DNA of 64,000 bases from Corynespora cassiicola. Taxonomy: Eukaryota; Ascomycota; Dothideomycetes; Pleosporales; Corynesporascaceae. The notes beneath the pieces were generated by a model. That model was not told where the DNA came from. It did not search any database and worked only from the letters and a program-made list of their open reading frames with translations. The stretch covers positions 1,922,001-1,986,000 of the forward strand of contig JAEUWY010000020.1 in NCBI GenBank assembly GCA_022059125.1, in the 5' to 3' direction. The position numbers were made by a program, and so were the translations under genes. This document shows, piece by piece, positions 21,635 to 32,354 of this stretch (its first letter is position 1; every line of letters starts with the position of its first letter).

Positions 21635-22924
21635 CTATGCGCCGAGGCTGGGGAAAGCGCTGGCGTCGCTGAGGTTGGGGCCTGACTGGGCACCGCCGCG
21701 ACCACCACGGCCACGGGGCTGACCCTCTCCACGGCCGCGACCTCCACGGCCACGTCCCTCGCCGCCACGGAACTCGCCACGGCCGCGGCCACGGCCACGG
21801 AAGCTGTTCTCGCGGGGAGCCTGCTGCAGCATGCGATCGCCGTCAAGCTCGACGACGTTCTTCTCCTTGCGCTGGCGCTCACGCTTGGCCTTGCCACCGG
21901 ATCCGGAGATGAACTCCTCTTGCTCTTCGCGGGTAAGAGCAGTGCCCTCGGGGAACTTCTGCTTGCTTCCCTCGTTGGCCTTGCGGACCTGCTGGGAACC
22001 GAGAGAAAGCTTCTTCTCGGCCAACTCAGCAAGGTAGGCAGTGTAGGACTTGGTCTTGTCCTCGGGCTCGGGCTCAGCAGCCTCGGCGTCTCCAGAGGCC
22101 TCGTTCTCGGCCGCAGCGACGTCCTTCTCTTCGGCCTTAGCAATGGCCTCACCGGCCTGCTCGTCGGCGAACTCAGCGTTGCCGTCCTGACCACCCCAGC
22201 CGTGGGCAGCCTGCTTCTCGTGCTCGCTGCTGCTCGTCAGTAAACAAACGGTCAAGCAGGATGTACTTCCTTACGCAATGCCAGTCTTGCTGTGACGGTC
22301 GTCACGGGGGCCTCCGCGTCCGCGTCCACCGCGTCCACGTCCACCACGGCCTCCACGGTAGCCAGTGTCAGGCTCTGTAGATAAATCAGGATAAGAAATG
22401 TCCAATTCATTCGTCGTGTACTCACCACCAGAGCCTCGGGCTCGGTTCCTGTCGGAGCCTACGCCACGATCCCGGAAAGCTAGTGTAAGTTAGCAAACCT
22501 CTCCACCATGATGTCAGGGCTGTTGTGTTCTAACGCACCATTGTCGTTGGCGTTGCGCGAGTCCTTGGGACCGCGGGAGAAGCCACCGGCGGCGGGGGCG
22601 GCGGGGGACTCAGCTGGGGCATTGCGCTTGCCAGACCTCGGGGCAGGCTTGTCGATAGCCTTGGTGGGCTGCTCGGGGGTGCGGCGCTCGGGGTCTTGCT
22701 CAGGGTCGTTGCCTGGGTGTTTGGTTAGAGGGGTTGCTACGTAAGCGGCTCTTGAGGGGTCGTCGACGTACCGAGCAACTCGTAGAGGTTCTGCCACCAG
22801 GTCAGCTACTGGATCCAATTGATGCGTATGCGAGTCGTGATGCTCGCAGCACGGCCGTGCAGGCGGTTTGTGGGCTTCGAGGGGCCGAGTGGGTGCAGCG
22901 TACCTTGGAAGCAATTGACGACAT
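21635..22924 (-). CDS. STM1: STM1/SERBP1-like ribosome-associated RNA-binding protein, 320 aa
   Basis: Six minus-strand exons, 22904-22924, 22772-22790, 22539-22712, 22426-22479, 22275-22374 and 21635-22229, join to 320 residues beginning MSSIASKNLYELLGNDPEQD. That start is the conserved Stm1 N-terminus. The middle carries the HABP4/PAI-RBP1-type region (KSYTAYLAELAEKK) and there are two RGG-rich blocks (residues about 95-115 and 255-300). Stm1 and its relatives sit in the mRNA channel of the 80S ribosome and preserve idle ribosomes in starvation; that role is from the family. The gene is unusually split: the second exon is 19 bases, and the last acceptor is a CAGCAG tandem giving two products that differ by one Ser. 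Confidence 0.92.
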
Positions 22925-23976
22925 CTTGGTGTATTTTGAAGCGCCTTTCGCGCTATACCCTCTAGATGCGCAATCTGCTGGGGGCAAAAAAAGTGCGAGA
23001 GAGCTGACCCTACGGGTTCTGGGTCGCGGCTCTCGGTGGTTGGTCCGGTAAAGTCGGTATGGGCGTAGAGGTGAGGTCGTCCTGGGGAAATTTCAGTTTG
23101 TGGATGGACAACGGTCGCTTAAATAAGAATGGTCCGTGCGCTCTCCGCGCAGCCTGCAGGACAAAGCCAGCGCGTAGCCGGGAGGAAGCACGAATGACGT
23201 TTGCGCACCTACCTAGGTAATTCTACGGCCCTCCTACGAATGGCTGCCTTTGCAGCACCGACTGTGTACCCTCTGCAACAGACTCGAGCGAGCCGAGGCC
23301 AATGCTCGTTGGTGCCCGGAATCGGCATGCAGCTTGGCGCTGACCTCACAATGCACAGTCATGAGGATGGTAGAAGAGACAAATCATGTACGTTCATTCG
23401 TATTGCTTCGTAATCGAATAGATAAAGACAAGAAACGCTGCTGCTCGAGCGGGGCCGTCAACATCAATTGACGGGTTGGGTATCCATTCACTCTTCGTGA
23501 GTGGGAGTGTCGATCGGTATTAGTATATACAAGGCTGAAGCGCAGTCTCCATGGACAATGAGACCGGCAGCTTCGCCGACAATATGGAACAGGTGAAAAG
23601 GTGCGGCTTTTTCGTAGCCGCTTTCCGTAGCACATGGCGAAAATAATCCTTCTCGTGAAACAAAAAAATAAAAGAAACTCTGAACCGAAAACTTTTTTGA
23701 GAATGACCACCATCTTTAACCCACGCGTCCTACAAATGGCCTCCTTTCCAAAACTCAAGAATCAAATAATAACGCCATCATGATTGAGGCCTCGCCATGC
23801 CAGGAGATGAGTCCACCCTGGCGCCCGCTAAACAACGACATTAAACATGGTTGGGTCGGAAGTAGCCCGGAGGGCTTTGAACGTAAATTCGTATCATCCG
23901 TCTCTTTTTTCTTTTCAAATCACACACACGCACTCTTTCTCTCTCTCTTTCTCCTTGGTCGTCGTCGTCATCATGG
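22925..23976. other. Intergenic region between STM1-like and bZIP genes
   Basis: It holds the STM1-like promoter (just above 22924) and the 3' UTR of the bZIP gene. Pyrimidine-rich CTCT tracts lie at about 23900-23960. No gene is supportable. Confidence 0.5.
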
Positions 23977-25495
23977 TTACCTCGATTCGTACATGGTCGG
24001 GAAGTGCATGCTTGCAGATAGTCCAAAGGGGTCAGCGTCGAGCATGGGATCGTAGGGATCGAAAAGGTGGTTCATGCCGTGGAAGACATTGCCTCCGTCG
24101 TTGGGGGCCAGCGCGGCTGGGCTTGTGAAGGGCGGGTTTTGGCCGGGCGGGGGCATTTGGTTCTGTTGCGGGGGGAAGTTCTGAGGGTACGGGCCGGGGC
24201 CGGCAGACTGGTCGCTGGGTTCGTCTTGATCGACCATGTCGGCCTGCTCATCGTACTCCTGCTCTGTACAAAGGAATCAGCCTAGGACGACAAAGTTCTA
24301 AACCTATAGAGGGGAAAAGGAAACGGGTCAGCTTGCCCAGCTGGTTCATGTGGTCCGTGAAGGGAGTCGTGTAGTACGACGACGGACCTCCGCTCGTGCT
24401 GCTCTGCGTCATGACACTTGCGCCGCTGCCTACGGTGGAGGCGCTCGAGATGCCATTGGAAGGCGGCTGGTTTGTTATCAGCGATGGGCGCTGGGGGCCC
24501 ATCATGGGGGTGAAGCTAGATCTAGGCGGCTGCGGCCTCAAGTGCTGCTGCTGATGTGGAGGAATGGGGCCAAAGTTGGGCGACACTGAGGTGCCCTGGG
24601 GCATGAAGTTGGGCGAGCGCGTCGCCGTGGTGGACGGCGACGACAGGTGCGAGGCGGGAGTGGGCTGCGACAACGGCGAGGGATTAGGCACAGCACCATC
24701 GGGTTGAAGCATGGGCAAGTGGGAGCCGTCAGGCTTGGGCGGGCCGCCTACAGACCGCCGCTGCTGCTGGCGGTTCATCATGGCACGCTGCTGTAGGGGC
24801 GCCTGGTTGGGCGAGGTAGTGGCAGAGGCGGGAGCACGTGTCGGCCCCAGATTGGGACTGCCAGTCTTTGCGCGCAGCTCGGCCTGGACATCAATGCCTG
24901 GTGGAGAAGTAGTTAGCGGGCTGGCACGGGGGTCGGAGCGCATTACTCTGTCGGGGAGGTGGTTGATAGCTACCTTTCTCGAGCAAGATTCTCTCCAAGA
25001 GCGAATTCTTGTAACGGAGCATGAGGCACTCGTCGGCGGCATTGCGATGACTGTTCTGCAGGTTCTGCAGCGTCTCCTCGTGGTGCTTGATTGTGCTCTC
25101 GAGCTGCTTGATGTACTCTGTGCGGCGCTCGCGGAAGGCGGCCTGGGCCTGCCGGTTGCGCTGCTTGCGCTCCTCAGAGGTTGCGTATATCTTACGGCGC
25201 TTGGTTAGTCCTATGTTTGACAAGTTCATGTTCATATCGAGGGCCAGCGAGGGCGGCGGGAGCGACTGTGCGACTTGGGCCATGGTGGGCAATGGGCAGC
25301 AGGCAGAGTGCAGGTGTCGGGAGAGCTCACTGGTTTGCGCCCGCCTTTGCGCTTTTGCTGCTGCGGGTTTTCCTGGGTATATGTCTCGGCGGCCTCGTGC
25401 TCGGGCGACGAGGCGATAGACGACGTCGAACCATCGCGCGACGTCTCCGTCTTGCCCACGGGGGCCGTCATTTCTGTTACGCTACTATCTCCCAT
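23977..25495 (-). CDS. bZIP transcription factor, 409 aa
   Basis: Four minus-strand exons, 25331-25495, 24974-25190, 24337-24897 and 23977-24263, join with phases 0, 1 and 1 to 409 residues. The N-terminus ends in a basic KRKGGRKP stretch directly joined to IYATSEERKQ. The basic region follows as RNRQAQAAFRERR (the Asn-x7-Arg rule holds), then a zipper helix from about residue 80 to 128. The rest is Pro/Gln/Ser-rich, low-complexity sequence typical of an activation domain, closing with a conserved C-terminal GLSASMHFPTMY segment. Intron 1 has a CTAAC branch. Intron 3 starts with GC rather than GT (TGG/GCAAGC): it is the only choice that joins NQL to EQEYDEQADM in frame. The family is a fungal group with the QAQAAFRERR basic region; the target genes are unknown. 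Confidence 0.9.
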
Positions 25496-26217
25496 CTGCT
25501 AGGACGGTACCCCTCCGGACTGATAGAGGGGCACAGGGCCGCCAAGGGCGACGATAAAGCAGCAGAGGCTGGCCGAACAGACCGACAGGAGGCAGCTGTT
25601 GCTCTGGTCGGTTAAGCGCGCGGGGAGACGACTGCCGCAGGGCCGGGTCGAGGAGGGGCAGATATGGTGTGTGGACGGGTTTGATAATGTCTGATAACGA
25701 GAGTGCAGAATGAGCGCTGTGTGGTTGCGCACAAGGTGTGAGGTAAGCTCTTGGGTAATGGAAACAGAGGAGAGGGCTCGACGGAGGGGCGGAGGTGCTT
25801 GAGATTTCAAGGCGCGGGCGGGCCACTGCGTGGAGTCGGGCCCAGGCAGGTGCTGGTCTTGCAGTGCTTAAAGATGGACGACGCCCCCAAAAGCCCTCTC
25901 TCTGGGACTGTGGTCGGCCGGGCAAATGAGGTCCACGGGGTGCTGGGCAGGCCTCGCAGAGGGGGGTGCGGCCACAGCGGCCTGCCTCTCAGTCGACTCC
26001 GCACGCCTTGGCCCAGCAGACCCAGCAGACCCGCGCGGGCTGAGGCAGGCACACGCAGGCTGGCAGGCCCGCGCAGGCTCACGCAGGACCAGCAGGCCGA
26101 GCAGCCCTCAGCAGCGCCCCAGCAGCGCCCGGCCCAGAAGAGTTTTCTCGCGGGGTGCGCCCTTTGACTGGACCGCGCGCCCTGGGGTGGAGGCCCTGCT
26201 CGCTGCTGCTGCCGCCG

Positions 26218-26251
26218 CTGGTGCTGGTGCTGGTGCTGCTGGTGCTGGTGC
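26218..26251. repeat. GGTGCT hexanucleotide repeat
   Basis: A near-perfect run of GGTGCT units in non-coding sequence of the divergent promoter region. Confidence 0.8.
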
Positions 26252-26749
26252 TCGCCGGCTGCTGCAGCATCGCCGCCCGTGCGCGGCTGCTGGATCGCGT
26301 TGCCGTCTTGGGCCTGGCCCCGCCCTTAGCTCCCGCGCCACCAGCTGCCTTTTTGCTGCTTCTCCGGCTTCTCCATGGCCGCTGCAGCGCTGCAGCCGGT
26401 GCGGCCTCTGCGCGCGCTGCCCTGCCTCTGCCCTTTTATCAGCGTCACTGCCTGCTCAGCGGCGGCGCCCTCGAGTCCCTCGCAGCGCCCGCTGTCGCCG
26501 CGCGGATCGACCAGCTCCTCGCCCTGCCGCGGCCTCGCCAGATCTCCCCGACGGAAAAGCAGCCCCCGACCTCGGAGCGGGTGCAGCGCGCCCCAGCCAG
26601 CCAGCCCGCCAGCCAACCAGCCAACCAGCCGGCCGGCCACGCGCCGCACCACGCACGCCGCCATCGCCGTCGCGCTGGATTCTTGCCTGCTCACCACCGC
26701 ACCGGCCGCGGCAGCGGCACCGGCAAGCACTGGTAAGGCTGACGCTCTG

Positions 26750-26776
26750 CTGCCTGCCTGCCTGCCTGCCTGCCTG
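26750..26776. repeat. TGCC tetranucleotide microsatellite
   Basis: About six and a half TGCC units in a row within the divergent promoter region. Confidence 0.85.
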
Positions 26777-28081
26777 TGCCTCTGCCACCCGCGCGCGGCC
26801 AGATATCAGATGGCAGGCATCCGCTATCTTCCACGGCTGATAACAAAACACCGTCATCCCGCCGTCTGCCAGGCGCATGCCAGACGCACGCCAGACGCAT
26901 GGCCTCGAGCGCGAGCGCCCCCGTCTCCCTCTGCCTCTGCCGCCTCTGCCATCGCTGCCTCCGGCCGTGTCGCCGCGCCACGTCGCCTACCAGCATCCTC
27001 GCGCGAGCAGAGGCCGACCGGGCTTCGCTCGGGACTGCCCGATGCGTCCAGCGAGCAGTCGAGGGCCACTTTCGCATCAACAGAAATGCCGGCTTCCGGA
27101 GAACTAGGCCTCAAGCCTGTGGCTGCCATGCACGTTGTGACTGCGGTTGGCCCAATAGAGCCGTAGCGTCGAGCAGCGGGAGTCGCGCTGTGGCTTGGCG
27201 TCTGGACATGTGACCTGTGGGCGATCGAGACTGGCGCAAACAACAATGCGCAGTGTTTGCGCGTTCGAGACGGCCCGACTGCCTTGGTTTGCCCTCAGGG
27301 CTGCCCGCCAATCTGCCAGGTGATGCGAGAAAATTGCTTCCAGCCAGGTTGACGCTGTCTGCGCCGTGATTCTGTAACCTCGCCCTCTGATGACGGCATG
27401 GCCGGCTGCAAGGGCGAGCCGCCAGTTCCCATCTCCCATTGAATCCAAGCTGACTGATCCCCTGCGGGCGTGCCCACGCGTACCCAGTCTGTGCTCGGCT
27501 GCCTTCGTTTGCCCGTCTGCTCGCGTCACGTCTCATCACGTCTCGGGCACTGAGGTAGGTGGTGTACATGGTGCACATGGTGTACATGGACCCGTAGAAG
27601 CCCACCAACGTAGGTCCGTTTTCTCATTGCCGCTCAATGGACATGCACTCTGCCAAATCGCAACAGTGTTTTTCCCATTGCACATTTCTGCTCTTCTCTC
27701 TCCTCGTCCTCGCTATTACCTCGCTCTTTCCTTGCCGGCTCCTCCGTCTCCACATCCACCCCTCTGCTCCTCTGCTCTTGCCTGCTGTGTCATACCGTCC
27801 CGATCTGGAAGCAGCACCCTCGACCCTTCCACCACCCCAAATGCCCATCACCATGCCGCCTCTGCCGCCGCCTCTCCAGCGAACCTTGGACAACACCGAT
27901 ATCGAGCATCGACATAGTCTCACATGACTTTCTCCCTGTTTCCAGCTGTACCGGCTCCCGCACCAATCACTCGGACTACATCTAATCGTCTCTGTGCCAG
28001 CCAAGTGCTCATTCCGTCATTCACCGGGCCTCTGCCACCACCCCCAGCCAGCAGAGCAGGCCGGCTGGCGGTGCGCTCGCA

Positions 28082-30847
28082 ATGACCCTATCCGACATCG
28101 CGGGCCAGATGCTGAAAGGATCAGGTCATCCGCAACCCCCGCCTAGCAACCCTCTGCTGCAGTCGCGTCCCTCGCTCGAGCCATCAGCCAGCTCCTCATA
28201 CCTTGCATTACCTGCGTCAGACGTCAACCAGGCCTCGAGCGGAGGCATGGTCAATAGCTTTGGGGAGCCCCGAGCTTCATCCTCCAATGTTGCGTCTTGG
28301 GCAAAAACACGTCCCCTGTCCGACATCCGCGAGCTTACGGAGCCAAGCCTGGCCGAGACCATTCCCAAGAAGCTTCTTTCAGACTCCAACATTCCAGCCA
28401 GCGCATCTCGGCCAGATGTGTCACGGAAACCATCCGTAGTCTCCAAGCGCCACCCCAGCTTTGACAGCCGCTTGGGCGAGAACAGAGACCCAGACAGAAA
28501 GAATAGCATCGAAAGCAGCGGCGTGAGATCGGTACGACGAGCGCGGCTCGCTAGAACACCTTCACCTCCAAGTCCCGGAGATATCAGTATTTCCAGTATA
28601 TACAGCATCCCACCTGACAATGTTCCACCCCGCTCATCCTCACACGCCCGAGCACGGAGTGCCTCTCGCTCCCGTCAGCTTGCACCCTTGATGCCCTCAC
28701 TGCCAGCACCACACCGCATGCAGGCACCACCTCCACTACATAGACAACCTAGTATACCAGCTCCTCCTCCGCGCGGATCTGGAAATACCATTCCGCGCCG
28801 AGGTCATTCCCAGTCTCCCTTGCACAATGTTTCTTCCCAACTTGATCCCATACCCCATGATACCCACCGCCGCATACCCTCGCGGACGTTTATTCGCGAT
28901 CCTCTGTCCTATGAGATTCTAGATTCCACAACGCATCGTCATCCTCGTGTCAGTCTCGGACTGGACCTCTCTGCAAGCATTTTCGTTGGAGGGGGCTCCA
29001 TCGAAGGTACTGTTCAAATCAACGTTGACAATTCTGAGAGGATACGACACAAAAGAGCCCTCGGCATTGGCAGGATATCTGTAGACCTCCTTGGTTTGGA
29101 AGAGATGGCCACTACCAAGCGCTCTGTCTTCCTCAATCTAGCGACAGAGCTCATTGACGAGGACAACCCACCACCCCAGAACATGGTCGAAAAGCAGGAG
29201 CAGATGGCTCCAGGTGAAGCCTTCTGGCATCTTGTGCCTTCCATGACCCATCTTCCCTTTATGATGAGCCTGCCTTTGAACGTCGGCCCGCCCCCGTTTC
29301 AATCGAAAAACGCGCGGATCAGGTACATCATCTGCGTATCGCTTCTCATCCGCGACCAGGGAAAGCAATACATCGTCAGGAAATCCGAAGAAATATCGGT
29401 TCTTTCCGTTTATGACCGTAAGCGGCCTCCGCTAGTGTCGTGGGTCACAACTAACGAATGCAGCCGAGAAGGCACTAGTATCCCTTCCGAGTCCTCTGAC
29501 TGCTTCGGATGAGTGGGTCAAACCACGCGGGGAGGTTATTGTCGAGGTAGTCAAGGTCACTGCCGGCTTGCACCGTCAAGTTTGGGTCAGCGGGACCACC
29601 ATCTATGTTGACGTCCACGTAGCCAACAATAGCCGCAAGACTATCCGAAAAATTGAATTGCAATTGGAGAGGGATATTCTGTGCTACAAACACGTTTGTT
29701 CCGCAGAGACGTATTTGAGCTGCCGGGATGCTAATCTATCTTTTACCTAGGCTGCTGCATCGACCATGGAGAAGTCTGCCAGCCAGGCCCGGATATTCGA
29801 CAGCAACGAAAGATCTGTCCTCAGCAAAAGGACTATTAAACAAGGCTTCCTAGGCTGGCATGGCGTTCCAGCGCAGAGTACGCACATTCGCACATGCGAC
29901 ATTGAAGTGCCTCGTGGGCATGCTACAGTAAAGTGTGGTGAGTACGCGGCTTTCCGCGTACTTCCGACTGGGGATTGACGGGACAGGCAAATATTTTGAA
30001 GTACGATATTTCCTGAACGTCATCATTGGCACGTCGCACACGTTAGTCAGGTATGCTTCACTCACCGATCAAGCTAATACTGATAAGGAAGCTGGTAACT
30101 GTGCAATTACCAATTGTGCTCATCCATATGGTAGTAATCACTCTGATTCCCTCAGTGCTCTGTCCGTTGACGAATAGGTAGAATTCGCTTGACGTAGTTC
30201 CCAATTCTGTGGCTCAAGTTGCGGCAGCAATTGAGGAGAAACGAACAGCACATACGTATGCGCGCGGTCACTCTCCGCCCCGCCTAGGCCGCCGTCCGTC
30301 GCAAACCGTTCAAGGCCGAGCTTTTGCAGCACCACGCATGCAATCGCTCGAGCGCATGCGCACACAAGCCGAGGACATCCAAGAGCTAGGCCAGATACTA
30401 GACCACAGCCCCAGAAAGTATTGTCTCAGACGCGTGAACTCGAATTGGGATTACCGTACTCCGCCAAGCAACCGCAAAGGCAGGATTGTTGGAGACAATG
30501 ATGTTGCAGATCTCCAAGGCAAATTAAGACGCGTGCTGTCGAACGAGACTGTCAGGTCCAAAGCCACGACGGTTCATCGTGGAAATAGCATGAGAAGTAG
30601 AGGGGGTGGGGTAAGCGTGTTGGGTTTTCGGGAGGCTGAAGTACGCGACGACATCGAGCTCGGAGGGTTGGGAATGACTGGCGAGGTGCCATTCAAGAAA
30701 CGCCTGGAGCAAAGCCGAGAGCGCCAATACCGATTTGGGAAAAAGAAGAGTGTTGAGAGGTGGAAAGGCGTCGCAAACGTGAGCGTTGGCTGGCTAAAAG
30801 GCAACGCAAGCGCAAGAGAGGAACGAGAACGTGAGGGATGGGTATGA
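28082..30847 (+). CDS. Alpha-arrestin-like protein, 838 aa
   Basis: Six exons, 28082-29417, 29464-29693, 29751-29937, 29987-30041, 30088-30130 and 30182-30847, join in consistent phases to 838 residues. The first 270 residues are Ser/Pro-rich and disordered. The arrestin N-like sandwich starts near residue 285 (SLGLDLSASIFVGGGSIEG). The C-like sandwich follows, with the typical edge strands YFEVRYFLNVIIG and KLVTVQLPIVLIHMNSLDVV. The last 200 residues are basic and disordered. Fungal alpha-arrestins link membrane transporters to HECT ubiquitin ligases or act in signalling, but I see no clear PPxY motif, so the ligase link is not supported by sequence. Two small exons of 55 and 43 bases with introns of 46-51 bases make the model sensitive to splice choice; the conserved strands support it. 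Confidence 0.86.
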
Positions 30848-31837
30848 TATGGGCATTTGTGATGCAAGCACCTGATGTGCGCTCTTCTTTTTCGCCTACT
30901 TTCTTCACAAAAGCATTGGCGGGCTTCCCTCTTGGTCACGATATGATGGATTATTTCTAGCAAGGTCATGTTTTGTCGGATCAATTTTGAGCACATTCAT
31001 TGCTGATACTGCTTCAGTGTCTTGTCGAGATGCCATGCCAAGCCTCAGCTGCCGCATTGCAACAGCTGAACACCAAAAGAAAAGAAAAGGGAATCCGTGA
31101 TAACGCCACCGCCCGTCCCAAAATCTCGGGTGCGGCACTTGAGTATTGAAACATACCACATGTGAGGATATTGTCCCTTGTACATGCAAAGTATACAACC
31201 GGCCCGTAGAGACGGCCTATTGGACTGGGTACAGAAGAGCAAACATGCTCAACCAGTCTTTCGGAGTCACCATCCCGGCATGCGGCAGATCCACCAGCAA
31301 ACAGCATGTTGATGATAGGATCAGGTCTTCTGGATCAAATACGCCAATATCATACCCTGCTCCCCATGGATACAGAGACAGATGGCGACCCCATCCTCAG
31401 TCCTCTAAACCCAATCGAACAGCTCGGAAATCCTTCGACAAGGCATTGCGAGCAAACCGACAAACAGATGCGAATGCAAGATTCATTCGACTATATAATA
31501 TATTCTATTTGCAAACGTTCTTTGATCTAGGCGGTGCCGACAAAGCTGTCAAATGCCACGAAGCGCAACGCCAGCGTTCCAATCGGTGTGTCGGTGGAAC
31601 CCGGGTGGTGGGTCAACGTACTCGTACCCCGCACCCCCGCACGTCCTGCGTTTGAAACAGCGACGAACCTCCTTAGAGCCTTCGAGTCTAATCGTGTCGC
31701 GATGGAAGAGACGCAGTAAAGCTTTGCAATCGCCACGAGGGTATTCATCGAGCTCGGCGGAGGCCCCGATTGATTTGACGATCAGGGAGCCACACCCGGC
31801 GCGGTGCGCGTGAGGAGGCGGACGGAGGTGTTCTACA

Positions 31838-31974
31838 CCTGGCGTAACTGTTATCTCGCAACTCCGACACCTGGGGGAATTGTTACCTTCGATACATGGC
31901 GAAATTATCAACTTTGATACATGGCGTAACTGCTACCTTCGATTTATGGCGAAACTGCTACCTCGCAAGCCTGA
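31838..31974. repeat. Degenerate 25-bp tandem repeat
   Basis: About five units of a 25-base motif built around GCGWAACTGYTACCTTCGAT and ending ACATGG. The central units (from about 31874 to 31950) are exactly 25 bases apart; the first unit is about 7 bases longer. It is not coding in any believable frame. Confidence 0.75.
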
Positions 31975-32087
31975 ACACAATAGTGGCTTCTACACACGAT
32001 TGGACATAATCTTCTATTTTTCCCCCTCTTCTGAGGGGATTGAAGGGCTGTTAGATGATGATAGTAGACAGATGAAAGAAGAAGAAG

Positions 32088-32132
32088 AAGAAGAAGAAGA
32101 AGAAGAAGAAGAAGAAGAAGAAGAAGAAGAAG
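32088..32132. repeat. GAA trinucleotide microsatellite
   Basis: Fifteen uninterrupted GAA units on the plus strand, in non-coding sequence about 220 bases beyond the stop codon of the Zn2Cys6 gene on the minus strand. Such purine tracts can form triplex DNA and vary in length. Confidence 0.95.
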
Positions 32133-32354
32133 CGGCTAAAATTGCGTGATGGTAATAGTTTCCAGGGAAAGTACGATTCATATCCAGTCCATTGTTATTC
32201 GCTTTTGCTTCAGCTCCCCTTCCCGGTATTAAGTTGTGTTTGTAATATTGCAGCGCTAGATACGAAAGATTTGGGGCGGCCATGCATATCTCCTATATTC
32301 AAATCAAGAATCCTAGCACATATGGTTTTGCACAATGTTAAAGCTCTCCCAAAC

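Larger units (their letters stand above)
25496..28081. promoter_or_regulatory. 2.6 kb GC-rich divergent promoter region (bZIP and arrestin genes)
   Basis: Two divergent regulators share this long spacer. It is rich in GC and simple repeats: (GGTGCT)n at about 26218-26251, a CCAG/CCAA array at 26594-26638 and (TGCC)n at 26750-26776. Long reading frames are present on all six frames here but they are Arg/Ala/Pro-rich and overlap, so they are composition artefacts. Long 5' leaders for one or both genes are likely. The 27620-28080 part has pyrimidine-rich sequence of the kind seen before fungal start codons. Confidence 0.5.
30848..32354. other. Intergenic region with degenerate repeats
   Basis: This 1.5 kb lies downstream of both the arrestin gene and the second Zn2Cys6 gene. 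It contains a degenerate 25-bp tandem repeat and a GAA microsatellite, listed separately. Frames of up to 169 codons occur on both strands but overlap each other and match no family. Confidence 0.55.

Noticed and set aside
26155..27608. Frames of 130-300 codons in the bZIP/arrestin spacer
   Set aside because: Low complexity, present on all frames of a GC-rich stretch and without splice or domain support.
31146..31911. Frames of 169 (+) and 120 (-) codons downstream of the arrestin gene
   Set aside because: They overlap each other and run toward or into repeat sequence; no homology or start context supports them.
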